From contig OX463844.1 in NCBI GenBank assembly GCA_949825065.1, positions 27,003,056 to 27,067,055 on the forward strand: a DNA stretch of 64,000 nt, given 5' to 3'. Below, in pieces: positions 33,601-48,600 of the stretch. The translations under genes were made by a program, and so were the position numbers. The number at the start of each line of letters is the position of its first letter. The stretch's first letter is position 1. This stretch comes from Odontocerum albicorne (taxonomy: Eukaryota > Arthropoda > Insecta > Trichoptera > Odontoceridae). A model generated the notes under the pieces. That model had not been told where the DNA came from and made no database searches. It worked only from the letters and a program-made list of their open reading frames with translations.

Positions 33601-36600
33601 AGTCAAACCCCGCATACTTCATTATTTCACACAAACCAAAATTCCATCACACAATGTCCTGCACACAATCATCAAAAACACACAGCAAATCACACAAACC
33701 TTTGCTACAAGTGATCCCTTCTTCTACCCAAGCACTCAAACTCCTATCGCAATAACAAATGTGCTTCGATCCACTGCCCGAATTTTTCGCACCCTTTTTC
33801 CTTTATTTAATTCGGCACCCCACTTTATGTTATGTGAGCCACATTAAACTAAATAAACATACACATGCCTTTGGGTAAAAGATGTTCTAACTCTAGGGAT
33901 GATGAAAATTCAATTAGTTGTCATGCATGTCATGTGTCTCTACTGAGTTTGCAATTTTTTTTTGATGATGCTACCAGAGAATGGATTTGAAGTCTAAGTT
34001 GGCTATATTAAGGACACGATACTTCCTGAAAAGTTCCGCTGTGGGATGCCGGGTAGAAAGTTTATTAATTATTTTTATGATTCATTTTTGGGAAACCTGA
34101 AGTATGTACTTCTGTGTTAAAATGCAACTCCCCCAAACCGATATACCGTAAGAAAGTACCGACTAATATAAAGATTTATTTATACATTTAAGAATAATAT
34201 ACATATACATTTAAGAATAATTTTAATGAGCATATTAATATTTATATGGAAAATATACCAAAGTTTTCTGGTTTTTATACTCAAAGCTTTGTGCTAAAGC
34301 AAATATGGATCTCCCAGCGAAGAAACTGATCCAACTAAAACTTAAAGATACGAGGGTAGATTAAATATGAACAAAACTTTTGTTTTAGAGCGCGTAATTT
34401 TAAACAGAACGCGTAGCCGCCTAGAGGAGTGTTGGGTGGGGATATCAGGAGTGAGAGCGGTCGGTCAGCCTCAGTAGATTCCGTCATTAGTATGGTACAC
34501 GATGTCTGAGAAAGAGGTGCACCCGTCGATTGCGCAACGTATAATTATCAAGTTTCTCACTCCTGAGGACGTAAAACCAGACGAAATTCTGAGGAGACTG
34601 ACGGCACAGTTCGGGGATCAAACACTGTCAACCAACCCACTTCTTTTTACAATGGCGGGATAAAAAAACTACCGATCATTTCCCATTCATTTCCCATCAC
34701 TACGTACAGAATGAAGTTGTAAGGGATGAATCTAAACGTAAGGCTGAAGTGTTGAAAAAGAAGGGCAGGAGCACTCAGAGATAGTTTGGGCAAATGGAAC
34801 GAATGAATGAAGACTAACAAAATAACTATGCAGTGCAAATGTGAGTGGAAGACGTGGTAGAAGGAGACCGAAGAAAGTATGGTTAGATCAAAAGTATGAC
34901 ATTTTGAAAAAAGGAAATGTAAAAAGTCGGAGAAATCATAGGAGCTGTGTGAGATGATATATGGATATGGAAGAGGCGAAAGATATCCGATAGGTAAACC
35001 TGGCACTCTTTCATCTCTACCTACCCCAACAAGGTGCGTATGTCTATATATGTATAAAATTGAAATAAGGCGACATTATTTCATTTAAAACTTACCATAA
35101 TAATATATAATTCCTTTAAGGTCTGGATTTAGTGGAACAGTGACATCATCAAGCCATTGTTTGAAACGTTCAGAAGCATTTTTCAGACAATCTTCATGTC
35201 CAAATGAACAGGCCAAATTTAACACAACTCCTCTGGTAAGGCTGAGAAGAAAAATATATTATAAATCAATAATTTCATAAAAAAATTAAAAAAACTATTT
35301 ATATGATCAAAGAAAATATCCTTGCGTTTACATACATAATCATATTTCCAAGTTTTATTATTATATGTATAATTGACATAATCATATTTCCAAGTTTTAT
35401 TATTATATGTATAATTGACCAGATGTAGCCGAAATATTTTCAAGATATAAACTAGACAGATGTTGCATTATTTCACGTTTGTAAATAAAATGAGAAGTGC
35501 ACTGTAATAATTAAATTATGAAACGAAAATCATTTCATTTCATCTACGTCCTAATGCACTGTTGAATTAATAGTTATGAGTGAAGATTTTATAGATTATT
35601 AGCTGTCAGTCGATGTATCGGAACGGTGTTATTGTGTTTAATGTGGTATTTATTCGGGAAATTGATATAAAATGTGTTCATAAGAGTAGTAAGTAGTCAA
35701 CTAAAACCGTGTGCAATACAGGTCAATTGTCTGGTTATCAATATTCAATAAAATTTAGAAATAGAATCTGGCCTCACGTGGCCTCATATGTCATTTAACA
35801 TAAATACCCAAATAAATTATTATAAGTATTATTTTAGATACTTTTCTTTACTTTGTCAATAATAAATACGTACTTAACACATCGATCAATAAATCCCGGG
35901 ACTAACTACCTAAACAACATTTGTTTGCCAAAATTCTTCTTTATTCATCAACATACTATAGTCTCCTTCAAGAACGATACATTCATTCCAACACTTTCCT
36001 AACTTTTCTATACCAGCCGTGTAGAACGATTTATTTTTGGTTTCAAAATAGGCGTTAGTTTCGGCAATCATTTCTTTTTTGGAGCCAAATCTCTTTCCCT
36101 GGTGCATCTTTTTGAGGCCTGCGAACAGCCAATAGTCGCTGGGGGCCAAATCTGGAGAATAGGGTGGGTGTGGAAGCAATTCGAAGTTCAACTCATGCAA
36201 TTTGGCTATCATTATTATCGACCCGTGACACGGTGCATTGTCCTGATGAAAGAGAACTTTTTTCTTCATCATATGGGGCCGTTGTTTTGCAATTTCTGCC
36301 TTCAAACGCTCCAATAATGCTATGCAATATTCGCTATTGATGGTTTTTGCCTTTCTAAGGTGATCGATAAATATTATACCATGCGCATCCCAAAATACAG
36401 AGGCCATAACCTTACCCGCCGACTGTTGAGTTTTTGGTCGCTTTGGACGACTTTCACTGGCTGCTCTCCACTCAGCTGACTGCAGATTTGATTACGGAGT
36501 ATAGTGGTGGATCCAAGTTTCATCCATTGTCACATACTGACGCAAAAACTCCTGTTTATTTCGCGTAAACAGTGCCAAACAGCGCTGATATCTTCAGGAT

Positions 36601-39600
36601 GTCAGCTATCTCACGCAACTTTACTTTGCGATTTTCCATCACAATTTTGAGGGTTTTTTTAATGTTTTCTGGTGTAACAGCTTCATTTGGACGACCAGAG
36701 CGTTCAGCATCATTTGTGTCTATACAACCGCGTTTGAAATCAGCATACCACCGACAAATGGTTGTTTTCGACGGAGCAGAGCCCGGATAACACTTTTCAA
36801 GTCATCGCTGAGTTGGAACGGTATTTTTTCCCATTAAAAAGCAATATTTTATCAACACACGAAATTCGGTTTTTTCCATTGTTTTGAAAATAGCAAAAGT
36901 AGCGTCACTAAAACCACTGTAAGTCAATGACACAATGTCGGAATGTCATGAAAGTTTGACACGTAACTTCTAAAGGTTAGTACTAACTGAGAATGGTACG
37001 GATTTGTTATTAGAGGCGCCATCTGTTGGTTAGTCCCGGAACTTATTGATCGATGTGATATGTTGTATTTTTTTTATAATTGTTCTCTATATATAGTATT
37101 ATAAAACTACCATTTTGGGTCACGTTTGAAGAATTTTTTATACTTAAATATAAAGCTTCTTTTTTGTGTTAGAAATCTAGAGTTGTATTACTAAACAATA
37201 ACATTTTATTATTTCTTTCATGATTTATAAAAGACAGCTTGCAGGCTACACAAAATACCCTGGCGGGCCGCGGGTTGGTCATGCTTGCCTTAAATAATCA
37301 CCATAAACTCAATGATTATTTATGGTGGTCAGAACCCTAAAAATTGAGATGACCAAAAAAGTATATTTTGGAAAAAATCACCATAAGCCAAATTTACTTA
37401 TTTTGCAGTTATCACCAATTGATCCAAGACCACAGGTATCAATTAATAAATTTTGCCTATTTAAAATCAAGGATTGGTTGGTTGTCTCAGGAGTGTTTTT
37501 AAAATTACATTTCTTCAATGAATTACTAAATGAGTATGTGATATAAAAGCAACAAACTTTTAAATGTGTATAACCATAAAAATAATATTTAGATAAAACT
37601 CCAACTGTTTTGAGAGTTTAAATGTAAAAATAAACCACTTAACAATATTTTTTGTCTGGGCATCATTGGTACTTGGAATCAAAACCTGTTACCATCAATC
37701 TATGGAGGTTGCCCAACAAAACATAACGAGGTCTTCCACAGAAAACATTGTAATCTGCATTTGGGTACGTAATCTGCATTTACATAGATGGGGTGTAATG
37801 TGCATTTACGCAGACGAGTAAAAAACTGATTTCTAAAATTTCCAAATAGATATTGAATCCGGTCTTATAATCCTGAAAGTCTCGATGAGCGGATCTATCA
37901 ATGTGCATTTACCATAGTTGCCTGTAGCTCCTATCCATACTCATAGAAGGCCCATTTAAATGCCCGCTTAAACTTTCAATTTACCGCAACTGTCACAAAA
38001 TCAATCAAGATAGCCAAATCTCTCAATACAATATATTCTGAGACAAACCCAATCTCTAAATTTATTGGTATTCTAATGAAACGTATTGATTGAATATTGA
38101 TCAATTCAAATGTGTAAAAAGAGGCTGAAACTGCACTGGGTGAAAGTCCAAAATAGAGATATGTGGACATCTGGCCTATGAAACTATAACACATTACGAA
38201 AGGAGAAGGGAGAAGACGAAGGTTCAATCAATGTATAAATTGAACAAAAAAAATGAAATTGAACATACTTTGTCACATGATCCGTATCATTGCGCTCCCA
38301 TGTAAATATGTCGTATGCACCCTCCAAAATACTTTGAACATAATCCTGAAAAATAAAAATCAAATGAGTAAATATTAACCACTTGATTTTAATACATGTA
38401 CGAAGGTGGTCCGATAAGTACTTAGCCTACAAAAGAATAACAAAATTTTTGGATAAGTGGCAATTTATTTCTTAACATAATCTCCTTTGATTTCGATACA
38501 CTTGACCCAGCGATGCTCCAACTTCTTTAACCCGTCTGAAAAATACATTTTCTGGGGGTCTGCAAAGTAGGCCTCCGTGGCGGCGATAACCTCCTCATTC
38601 GACTCAAATTTCTACCCGGCGAGTGACTTTTTCAAATTTGGAAACAAAAAGAAGTCACACGGGGCCAAATCCGGAGAATACGGTGGATGGGGCAGCAGTT
38701 CGTAGCCTAATTCTACCAATTTGGCCGTGGCGACGGCGGAGGTGTGAGCCGGTGCGTTGTCATGATGGAGGAGCATTTTTTTCTTCGCCAAATGGGGCCG
38801 TTTTTTCTGCAATTCGGCGTCAAATCGGCCCAATAATTCGGCAAAGTAGAGCCCTGTGACCGTTTTGCCCTTCTCCAGGAAGTCGATGTAGATCACACCT
38901 TTTGAATCCCACAAAATGGTGGCCATCACCTTTCCGGCCAATAGGACAGTCTTCGCCTTCTTCGGAACACGTTCGCCGGGTGAAGTCCACTGTTTCGACT
39001 GTTCCTTGGTCTCGGGGTGTGTACCAGTGTATCCATGTTTCGTCGACGGTCACGAAACGACGCAAAAACTCCTTCGGATTGCGCTTAAACATCGTCAAAC
39101 ACTGCTCTGAAGTGGTCTCACGGTTGCGCTTGTTGTCTGGAGTGAGCAAACGCGGCACCCATCGCGCCGACAGCTTTCTCATGCCCAATACTTCATGACC
39201 CATGCGGATATGACCCATGCGGATATGACCCATGTGGTCTTTTGAGATGCCTACTGTCTCAGCTATCTCGCGCACCTTCAATCGGCGGTCTGCCAATACG
39301 AGATCGTGGATTTTTGTCACGTTATCCTCCGTGGTAGCCGTTTTCGGGGCACCTGGGCGTGGCTCATCAAAAACCGACGTGCGACCACGTTGAAACTCGT
39401 TAAACCAATTTTTGCCGGTCGCCATCGAAGGAGAAGAGTCACCGTACACAGCATCCAAGCGCTCTTTGATTTCGCTGCGCGGTTTCCCTTTCAAAAACAA
39501 GAATCGAATCACCGACCGATATTGCTCTTTTTCCATTTTTCTCTAATCCGCGGACACGCTCGCTTCTATACGCGGTCAAAACTAAATTACGCGTCCGATT

Positions 39601-42600
39601 CGGCTGAAAATTTGACAGTAGCTGTCAACGAGAATGTACTATGCGATAAAAAATTGCTCTTGCGATAGTGGTGCCATCGGGCGGTGAGGCTAAGTACTTA
39701 TCGGACCGCCCTCGTAGTAGAGCAGATAAACTATTTATTTTATAAGCTAGGCATCTTCATTGTTCTATGGTGGCCTTACAATTAAACACTTTTTTTTTCC
39801 ATTTTACATATCCACATATGGTAACTTCGACGATCACATATGGTTTTCATTTGAACAAAATATTCATTTTTGTGTTATAGAATATCTGTAGAAATTTTAG
39901 TTTCAATTTGTTAGCTACTGGAAGGAATTGCTTATATTGTATGATATTTTTCAACAAAACCTACCACTTACTACAATGAATTTTGGCTCTGATTATAATC
40001 AAAGTGGTGATTAGATATTTGTGAATACATCTATGAATTTCTCTAATGATGAGTGACTATTTTTGAAATGCTGATGCTGAAATGTGAAATCGTGACGAGT
40101 ACAAATTTAAAAATGTGATGTTTTATACTTAAGTCAGAGGTTTTCAAAATGTGCGCCTTAGCACACTGGGGTGTTTCAATTAAGCTCCATTTGCGACCAT
40201 ACCCAAAGCTGAGTTTTTGATGGTAACTATAATAAAAATCAAATATTGCTCAAAACTCAATATGAATCTGGTAATAAGGGTAGATGTATCTAGTTTGATT
40301 CCAAGATTTAAAAAACACTGTGGTGAACTACAGCTCGCCCATCCCAAAAATTTATATATAAAAATAAAATATTTCCAAATCATAGTAAATTGACAATTTT
40401 AAAAATAACTAACAAGGTTTACAATCGGGTTTAATTGTGTATTATATTGAGTTTATGTGGCACTATTATACAGAATCGTCGCACTCACATCTCACACTAA
40501 ACCCAATTGGGGAATTATTGCAACACTGATACAAAGAGTCAATCTGCATCTAACTCTATGGTTATTTCACTAGGTGTTTAAAAAACTAATCTGTTTAAAA
40601 AATTCCACGGTGGTGATATGATACTCGATGATGGTGTCTGCTCTGAAAGGTCAATACCACCACCACTGATAACTACATATGATCGAGAATAACCAGCATT
40701 CTACGAAACGTGAGATTGCTGAGATACTGGCCGGAAACTACCATCCACAAGCATTTGGTGCAATTATGCTTTTGAATTTAACCTTAAAATACTAAATAAT
40801 TTTCCAGACAACCCAATACACAACATTGATCATAAAATTACTTCATATTTATTTTTAATTATCAAGTATTTAATAAAATAAGATATAGAAGCTCTCTTTA
40901 CACTTACCGTGAATTCAATATATTTGATCGAATTAGACATTCGCCTCTTTAAACTGGACAGCTCTGAAGATGCAACAGACCATGGAAGATAATCATTTTC
41001 ATTTTTGAGGTATTTGGAAATCTCCAATGCTTTGGAATAATTCAAAGCACCAGCCTCCGCCAAACTAAATGCATCATTCAATATATTACCTCTATCTGAC
41101 GTGTTCAGCTGAAATTTTTTTCAATCATAATTGTAAATACAAGACTATAAAATTAAGGATCACAAAAACTTTTTTTCAATTTATTATACACAATTTATAG
41201 TTTTTTGGGATGCTAAATCCAAACCCGAGCTCGGTATTTTTATATCACATAATTTATCCACAACGTGATTGGCATATAGCTAAATGAATGTAGCATTATT
41301 AAATTTAATCAATTCAGTGGTAAATACTAGATATATTTATCACAAAAACTATTAATTTACCATTATTACCACGAAAAGTGATTTATGAATGCTTTAAATC
41401 ATCAGTACCCTACTTTGTATATTAAGAATAAACAAAAATTATTTTAAATTTTGTGAAAAAACAGTGTGGTGACATTTTTAATGTAATTTTTTATTTCAAT
41501 ACACAAAAATATACAAACTTTTCAAAAGAATTTTTTTTTATCAATGTATTTCTTTACTCAAAGAATATTTATTAGACTAAACCATATTTTCAAACAATAA
41601 TGTCTCATTACTCTGCTGACTATGAGATCATCTAGGTCGGTCCATAGCCTGCCACTTCAGGACCTGACTGTTGAATTTTTTTTGCATATATAGTGCAATT
41701 CAGTGAGAACCCTAATATAAACACGCATGTCAGACGTTGGAGCTATTCGGCTGCGCAGATAGGACTGAAATAAATCCAAACTTACCCCCTCACTAGCTAA
41801 TATACTAAAAATTGTAGTTATACAGCCAAACTCTGTACTCAGCAGAGTAACTCAACATGTGTAAACAAGACCGACTGCCTGGAATATTCCAAGAGAAGCA
41901 AAGCTGGCTGCTTATAATGGAATACTAGTCCTAATATTAGGATATGCAAGTAAAACTTGAATGTAGCAAAACATGATGAAAGTAAAATAAATGTAGTCGA
42001 AATGAGAGTGTTACATATATGTGGAAAAATAATGTATAACGACATTGAAAGAAGGCAGATTGAAAGAAAATGCATAGTTAAGATAAAGAAAGGGGCATTA
42101 AGGTGGTTCACCTGAATAGAAAGAAAGAATGATGAAAGATTTACAAAAATAATCTACTATACAAGTAGTAAAGAAGGTATGAGAAGTTTAGGAAGACCTA
42201 GAAAAAAGAGGAAAGATCTAAAAGAGAGAAGGATACAAAAACTTTAAAAATAGGAGAGTAAGTACAGGATCTTTCAATAGGGGCGCTCGAAATTTGTAAG
42301 GTTATAGCGGCCATGTTGTTAAAGTAACATCTGTCAAATTTGTTGTGAATTGTTCAGTAGTGTATGGCAAAGGTGCGGGTTCGCCCTATATTGGTGGGGT
42401 GTATCTTGACCGAGGGGATGTTATTAGATGAGCCCAGACCTTTTGATAGCTTCTGTATTTAATTATTATCTGCAATTTATGTGTTTTAGAAGTGTTATTT
42501 AAATACATTTTGTACATACTATGTTGCTGTCAATAAACCTATATTTTTTTTTTTTTTTAAACCACCATGGAAGGTTATAGCGTTGAACAACGTGTGCAAA

Positions 42601-45600
42601 TCAACAAATTTACCCGTATAAAATCCAACTGACCCAGGAACTTAAGGTAAATGACCATAGACAACGCCGTGTGTTCACTGATTGGGCTCTGGAGCAGTTG
42701 GAAGTTGATCCAAATTTCGCCAAAAAAATCATCTTTAGCGACGAGGCCCATTTTTGGATGAATGGATGTGTGAACAAGCAAAATTATTAGATATAGGACA
42801 ATACCAATCCACACGAGATACACCAGCACCAAATGCATTCCGAGAAAGTCACTGTTTAGTGCGGATTTTTGTCTGTCGGAATCATCGGTCCGTACTTTTT
42901 CCAAAACGAAACTGGCATTGCCATAACTGTCAACGGCGAGCGCTACAGATCGATGATAAGCCACTTTTTGTGGCCTGAACTGGATGATATGGATACCGAC
43001 GACATGTGGTTCCAACAGGACGGCGCTCTGTGCCACACAGCGCATGCCATGATGGATATTCTGCACGAGCGATTTGAGGGAATAGTTATTTCGCGCGGCA
43101 GGGATGTGAACTAGCCACCGAGAACGTGCGATTTAACGCCTTTAGACTTCTTCCTTTGGAGCTATCTTAAATCGCAGGTATATGCGTATAAAACGCAAAC
43201 AATTGATGTCCTCAAAGAACAACGAATGCCATCCAGCAAATTCAGCCAGATTTATGCAACAAAGTCATCGAAAATTGGACCTCCCGAATACGTGTCACCA
43301 AGCAAAGCCGCGGTGGACATTTGAACGACGTTATATTCCATACTTAATTGAGTGGATATCTTACACACAACTTGTTTTATTTACATTTAAAAATCGAGCG
43401 TCCTTATTGAAAGACCCTGTATAATGAGGTGTATAAATATGGCAGAAGCTAAAGATGTGTGATGTGTACGGTAATGACGATGATGAAAAAACAAGACATT
43501 TTTGTTTGAAAAATGAGCTAGTCTAATGGACATATTTTGAGTAAAGTAATTTTATATTACTTGATAAAATATATGAGTAAATACCTTGGATTCGTTAAAA
43601 ACTGCTAAATTCAGTAGAATTTTCTCCCAAGACTCTGCATCATAATTAACTCTGTAGTAACCAGATTGGTTATTGTTCAATTTCAACAGCATATCACCAT
43701 CTTCTAATTTCAAGAAAACTGCAAGAAAGGAAATCAATTTTAAAATCAGTTTACAGGTATTCCTCGATAAAAATACACTTTACACTATGCAAACATAAAT
43801 CAATAGGGTTCCACCTGCAATAGCGTGAGGATGTGTTAACTTGTTTTTTCTGCTATTTCTATTTTTATATGTATCCACCCAATAATAAAAAATGCATAAA
43901 AAAAATATTAATTTCAGAAAAGACGATCTCCATGGCCTAGTAAGATGCCTGACTTCTGGCCCGAAGGTTGCAGGTTCGAATTCCGGTGAAACTTTTAAAA
44001 ATTTAAAAAACAAATCCAATCCAGTTTTAATTTAAGGCCTCTTTAACATCTTTCTGGTTGGTTTGACGAGATTGTCATATGACAATAAGCCCGCCAGGTT
44101 GTACTATATGCAACGAAAGTGTAATAAAAAAAAAGAAAATCTAAGTAATGAAAAAAATGTATGTGCATTCATATCATAATAAAAAAAAGTACAAAAAACC
44201 CCACATTTTTTAACCAATCACTCTATTTTGGACTGAACACTGTTTTTCTATTAGTGTGATTTTGATTAATATGAAACACGCTTAAAAGGCACTAATCCCA
44301 GGATTGTAATATTAAACAAAAATTAACTATCTAACATAAGAATAGGATCTTCAAAACTTCAATGAATATGTCAACCCATCTCACCAAGACAGCCCGCCAC
44401 TCGAGTAACAGAAATACCACCTTGCTTTGTAATCAATTAAAGAGCAGTCCCCAAATAAAAAGGAGTATAGAGCTATAATAACAAAATATTAAAAAAATGC
44501 CAGTTCTACAAGGTCATGCTCTCATGTATGCATAAAAAAACAAGGTGATGGAAGGGTTTTTATTCAACAGTTAAATGACTTTTTTTATTGTCTATAGAAA
44601 AATCTTCTCAGTCATATTCCACAGTGAAAAATTGGTCAAAGCAAATTGAAATAGTTTCACTTACAGATAATCGATTGAAGATGACCATTGTCAAGGCAGA
44701 CCAGCAGAAGCACTCATTCCAGAAACAGATGCAATAGTGCAAGAACAAGCGTTACAAGATAGAAGATAAAAATCAAAAGAAACAGCATCAAGGTGTAGGC
44801 TTTCCAAAACCAGTGTTTCTAATTCTGCACAGTCATTTTTTTTTTAAACCTGACGAGTTCATTGCCATGTGGCAATCTCTTCATCTTGGCATGAATAACA
44901 TGAGCACGAGATGGGTGCCAAAACTCTCGAGTGCTGACCGTTGCAATGAATTTTCAATGCTGAAAGGCAACTACGTGTTGAATGTAGCAACGAATTTTTA
45001 ATGATCTGCGATGTAAAAAAAGAAACAATTGTCATGGGGGGATGAAACTATGATTGGTCTTTAGCTGAAAAGGGACTCTATGGAATGGCGCCGTCCGGGA
45101 TCACCATGACCCAAAACAGCCAAGGTGACACAAGCCCAAAACAATTCTACAGTGTCACACTATTTTGAGAACAAAACTTGAATGTATGGAAAAATGAATT
45201 GATTGTTCCAATAAATGTATTGAACTACAGGGTGACTATTTTAGTTTGTTTTTTATTACACCTTTTTTTTTATATTCTTTGGCTGGAAACTTTTGGACTA
45301 AACTATGTATTTCTGTTACTCTGTGTTAACTAAATCGGACTACTTCCAGTTTAAATTGGGTTTGTCTAAAATGAAAACTAAGAACTTGGAAAAAAATAAT
45401 ATAAAAAAAGCTTACTTTCGTCTTGTCCATCAGGGAACCATAAAATCTTGTCCTTGACACCATTTGTAGTTGTATAAGTAATAGGAATGAACCACTTATC
45501 ACTGAAAACAATATTTTTTTATTAATAGCTAATTAATTTAACACTACTAAATACGTGTAGTTCTGTAAGTTACGACAGATTCACACGAGTCAAAACATTT

Positions 45601-48600
45601 GTTACACTGAAACTTTGTAGCCCTGATTTAGCATTTTCGTGTTTTGTTTCTCTTTAACAAACATTTAAAATATATCAACCCGAATCATTTCATACAAGAT
45701 TTAATTTATGTTGTTCCATTTCATTTCTGTATTTTACATAATGTTCATAGTGAGTTTTTTGCACATGCTTAAAGTGACAGTAACCTTGGAAACTAGAAAC
45801 ATGCAGTCTTTAATGGCCAATAAACATATTACAATTTTTTCTTCAGCTTTTTTTGTTCACGCTTGATTTTATACAAATTTACTACACAGATTAACTAATT
45901 TGTGTCTGAGATTAAAAGTTAATTGCAAAATTTGACATTTTCGTAACTTTTTGACATTTATGTATATTTTACAAAACTTGGGAATTCTTTTACATTTATT
46001 GATGATATATTTAGAGCATATTTTCAAGATATCCTGACATTTTTAGTAATCCTGTGAATTTTTGACAATTTCGTATTTGAGTATTCTGAATATTTGATGT
46101 AATTTTTTAATTAAGGATGCTTCTGAATACTTGTTTCATTTATGAACATTTTCAAGTAAAATAATAAAATTAAGATTAAATTATTTTTATACAAATTTCT
46201 TTCATTTAAATAGTAAGTTAAACTCATTTTTTAATTTCTCATTTTTCAAACATTGTAATGACAATGATTTAAATTTAAATTTTCCATGTGAGACCATTGT
46301 CTCCCATGGAAAATTTTAATTACAAACAATGTAATATATCATCGCCAATACTGCAAGAACACGTATCTAGAATTACCCAAATTTTACAGCGGAGACAAAA
46401 AACTATTTTTCTGCAAAAATATAATAAAATAAAAACATCACTTGGTAATGCGTTCCGCGTTGAAAATAAATATATGTGTTAATGCACAAATGTGTCAATG
46501 ATACAAGAGATCACAAAAAATAAAAAAAGTTACTTACATATACCAAAAAATCGAGTTACGTGTTCTTGCAATATTGGCGACGATATGTATTTATGACATA
46601 ACTAACTACAGGTATACAACCTTGATCAAAAAGTTTTAGGACTTTATTCATAAAATCGAAAATACAAGTTTATTCATCAAAATCGATATGGTCCCCTTCA
46701 AAGTACTCTCCATCGACTGCAACGCACTTACGCCAGCGCTTGATCCGATCCTCGAAACACCGCTGGTACTCAATTTTCGGTATGTCCATAAGAGCCGTCT
46801 TAGATTTTTTCATGACATCCTTTCGGGTGCTGTAACGCGTTCTGCGAAGCGGTTTTTTAAGTCGGTTGAACAGGAAAAAGTCGCAGGGAGCCAGATCAGG
46901 TGAATTCGAGGCTGCTGGATAGTATTCGTATTGTTTGTGGTCAAAAACTCACGGATAAGGATTGCATTGTGCGACGGTGCGTTATCGTGGTGCAAAATCC
47001 ACGAGTTGTTTGCCCACAAATCTGGTCTTTTTTGGCGAATTGCTTCACGCAAATGTCTCGTAACGCCCAAATAATACTCTTTGTTGACTGTCTGTTTTTC
47101 TGGCAAGAATTCATGATGCACAACACCGTTGTAATTCATGAAAACCGTGAGCATCGCCTTCTTTTTTGCGTTTGCGCCATCGAAAAACGTTTGATCTCGA
47201 AAGAGTATCGTTGCCGAAACACTTCTCCAACATTTCCAAGGTCTGCGGACCGTTAAATCCGTTTTTCACACAAAATTTAATGCAAATTCGTTGATGCCAT
47301 TTTGATGTACTCAGTACAGCGTAACTTTTACAAATGTCAAGCTATGACGCTGAAATTTGGAGGGAAGTGTCAATGACAGATGTGGTAACCTAGCAACAAA
47401 AAAGAATTCCAATCGAGTGACTGACAGCGCCACACGGTGGCCGCTCCTAAAACTTTTTGATCAAGGTGGTAAGTTAAATATGAGTACAGTAAAAATCCAT
47501 TAATTAGAACAACAATTATTCGTATTTTTGCCATTTTCTAGGTCCCGAAATCGATTTTTCGAAAAACCATGTATTTCGTAATTAATGTTTTTTTGCCAAA
47601 ATTTAATTTTCCACATAATAGTATATTACTTCATGTCAAGCATTGTAACAGGTGATGAAACATGGTGCTTTCAGTATGAGTCACATACAAAGTGCCAGAG
47701 CTCGGAATTGAAGGGTCCACAATCTTCGAAACCGAAAAGTGTGCATGCAGAAGAACCGAATCAAGACTCTGCTCATCGTTTTCTTTGATTCCAAAGGAAT
47801 TATCCATAGGGAATTCACACCAGAAGGTCAAATGGTGAACCCTTATGTGAACTTGGGTGTTTTGAATCGTTTGAATCAGGCCAGGATTCTTCGAGTTTGA
47901 TCAGAATACCGGGAACAAGGGGCATGGTCTTTGTTGCACCACAATACACCGGTGCACAAAAGCAAGATAGTACGTAATTTCTTGGGCAAAAATTGGGCAC
48001 CCCCGTATTTGCCAGATTTGACTCCATGCAACTTCTGGCAATTTCCGAAACTTAAATTGGTCATGAAATAGAAGCGTTTCGACATGATTTCAGACATCCA
48101 GAAAGCTTCAACCATGATTTTGGAGGCAATCCTGAAGAATGAGTTTCAGGACATCGAGGAGCTGAATGGAAATCCTAAATCCACTGTCCATCTCATATGA
48201 AGAATGAGTTTCAGTACTTCAGAAAATTAGACAACTGCTTCCAGTATTATATTGGCTCACAAGGAGTGTATTTTGAATAAAAGGTAATATAAACTAACAA
48301 TACACAATATCTTGTATTTCATTCCCTGCTAGTCACCTATCGCATTGGACAGACTGCGTATATTAATGTTATTTGATTCATTTGGGTAAAAAATTATCTC
48401 TCAAATTTAGAAATTAAATGAAACAAGTTGATACAATTGTTCTTATATGTGAATTACATACAAAAAATAGATAAAAAAATTTAATTTGTACAAAAAAATT
48501 AACATAAAACCTACTTTGTAAAAAAAAACAAAAGTAGCAAAGGCATAGATATCTCTGTTTCATAATAAAGCACTAAGCAACACGAGAGAGAATGTATCAA

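Noticed and set aside
42575..43066. 163-codon minus-strand ORF
   Set aside because: It is the antisense shadow of the Tc1/mariner-type transposase read on the plus strand (DMWFQQDGA...), not a gene.
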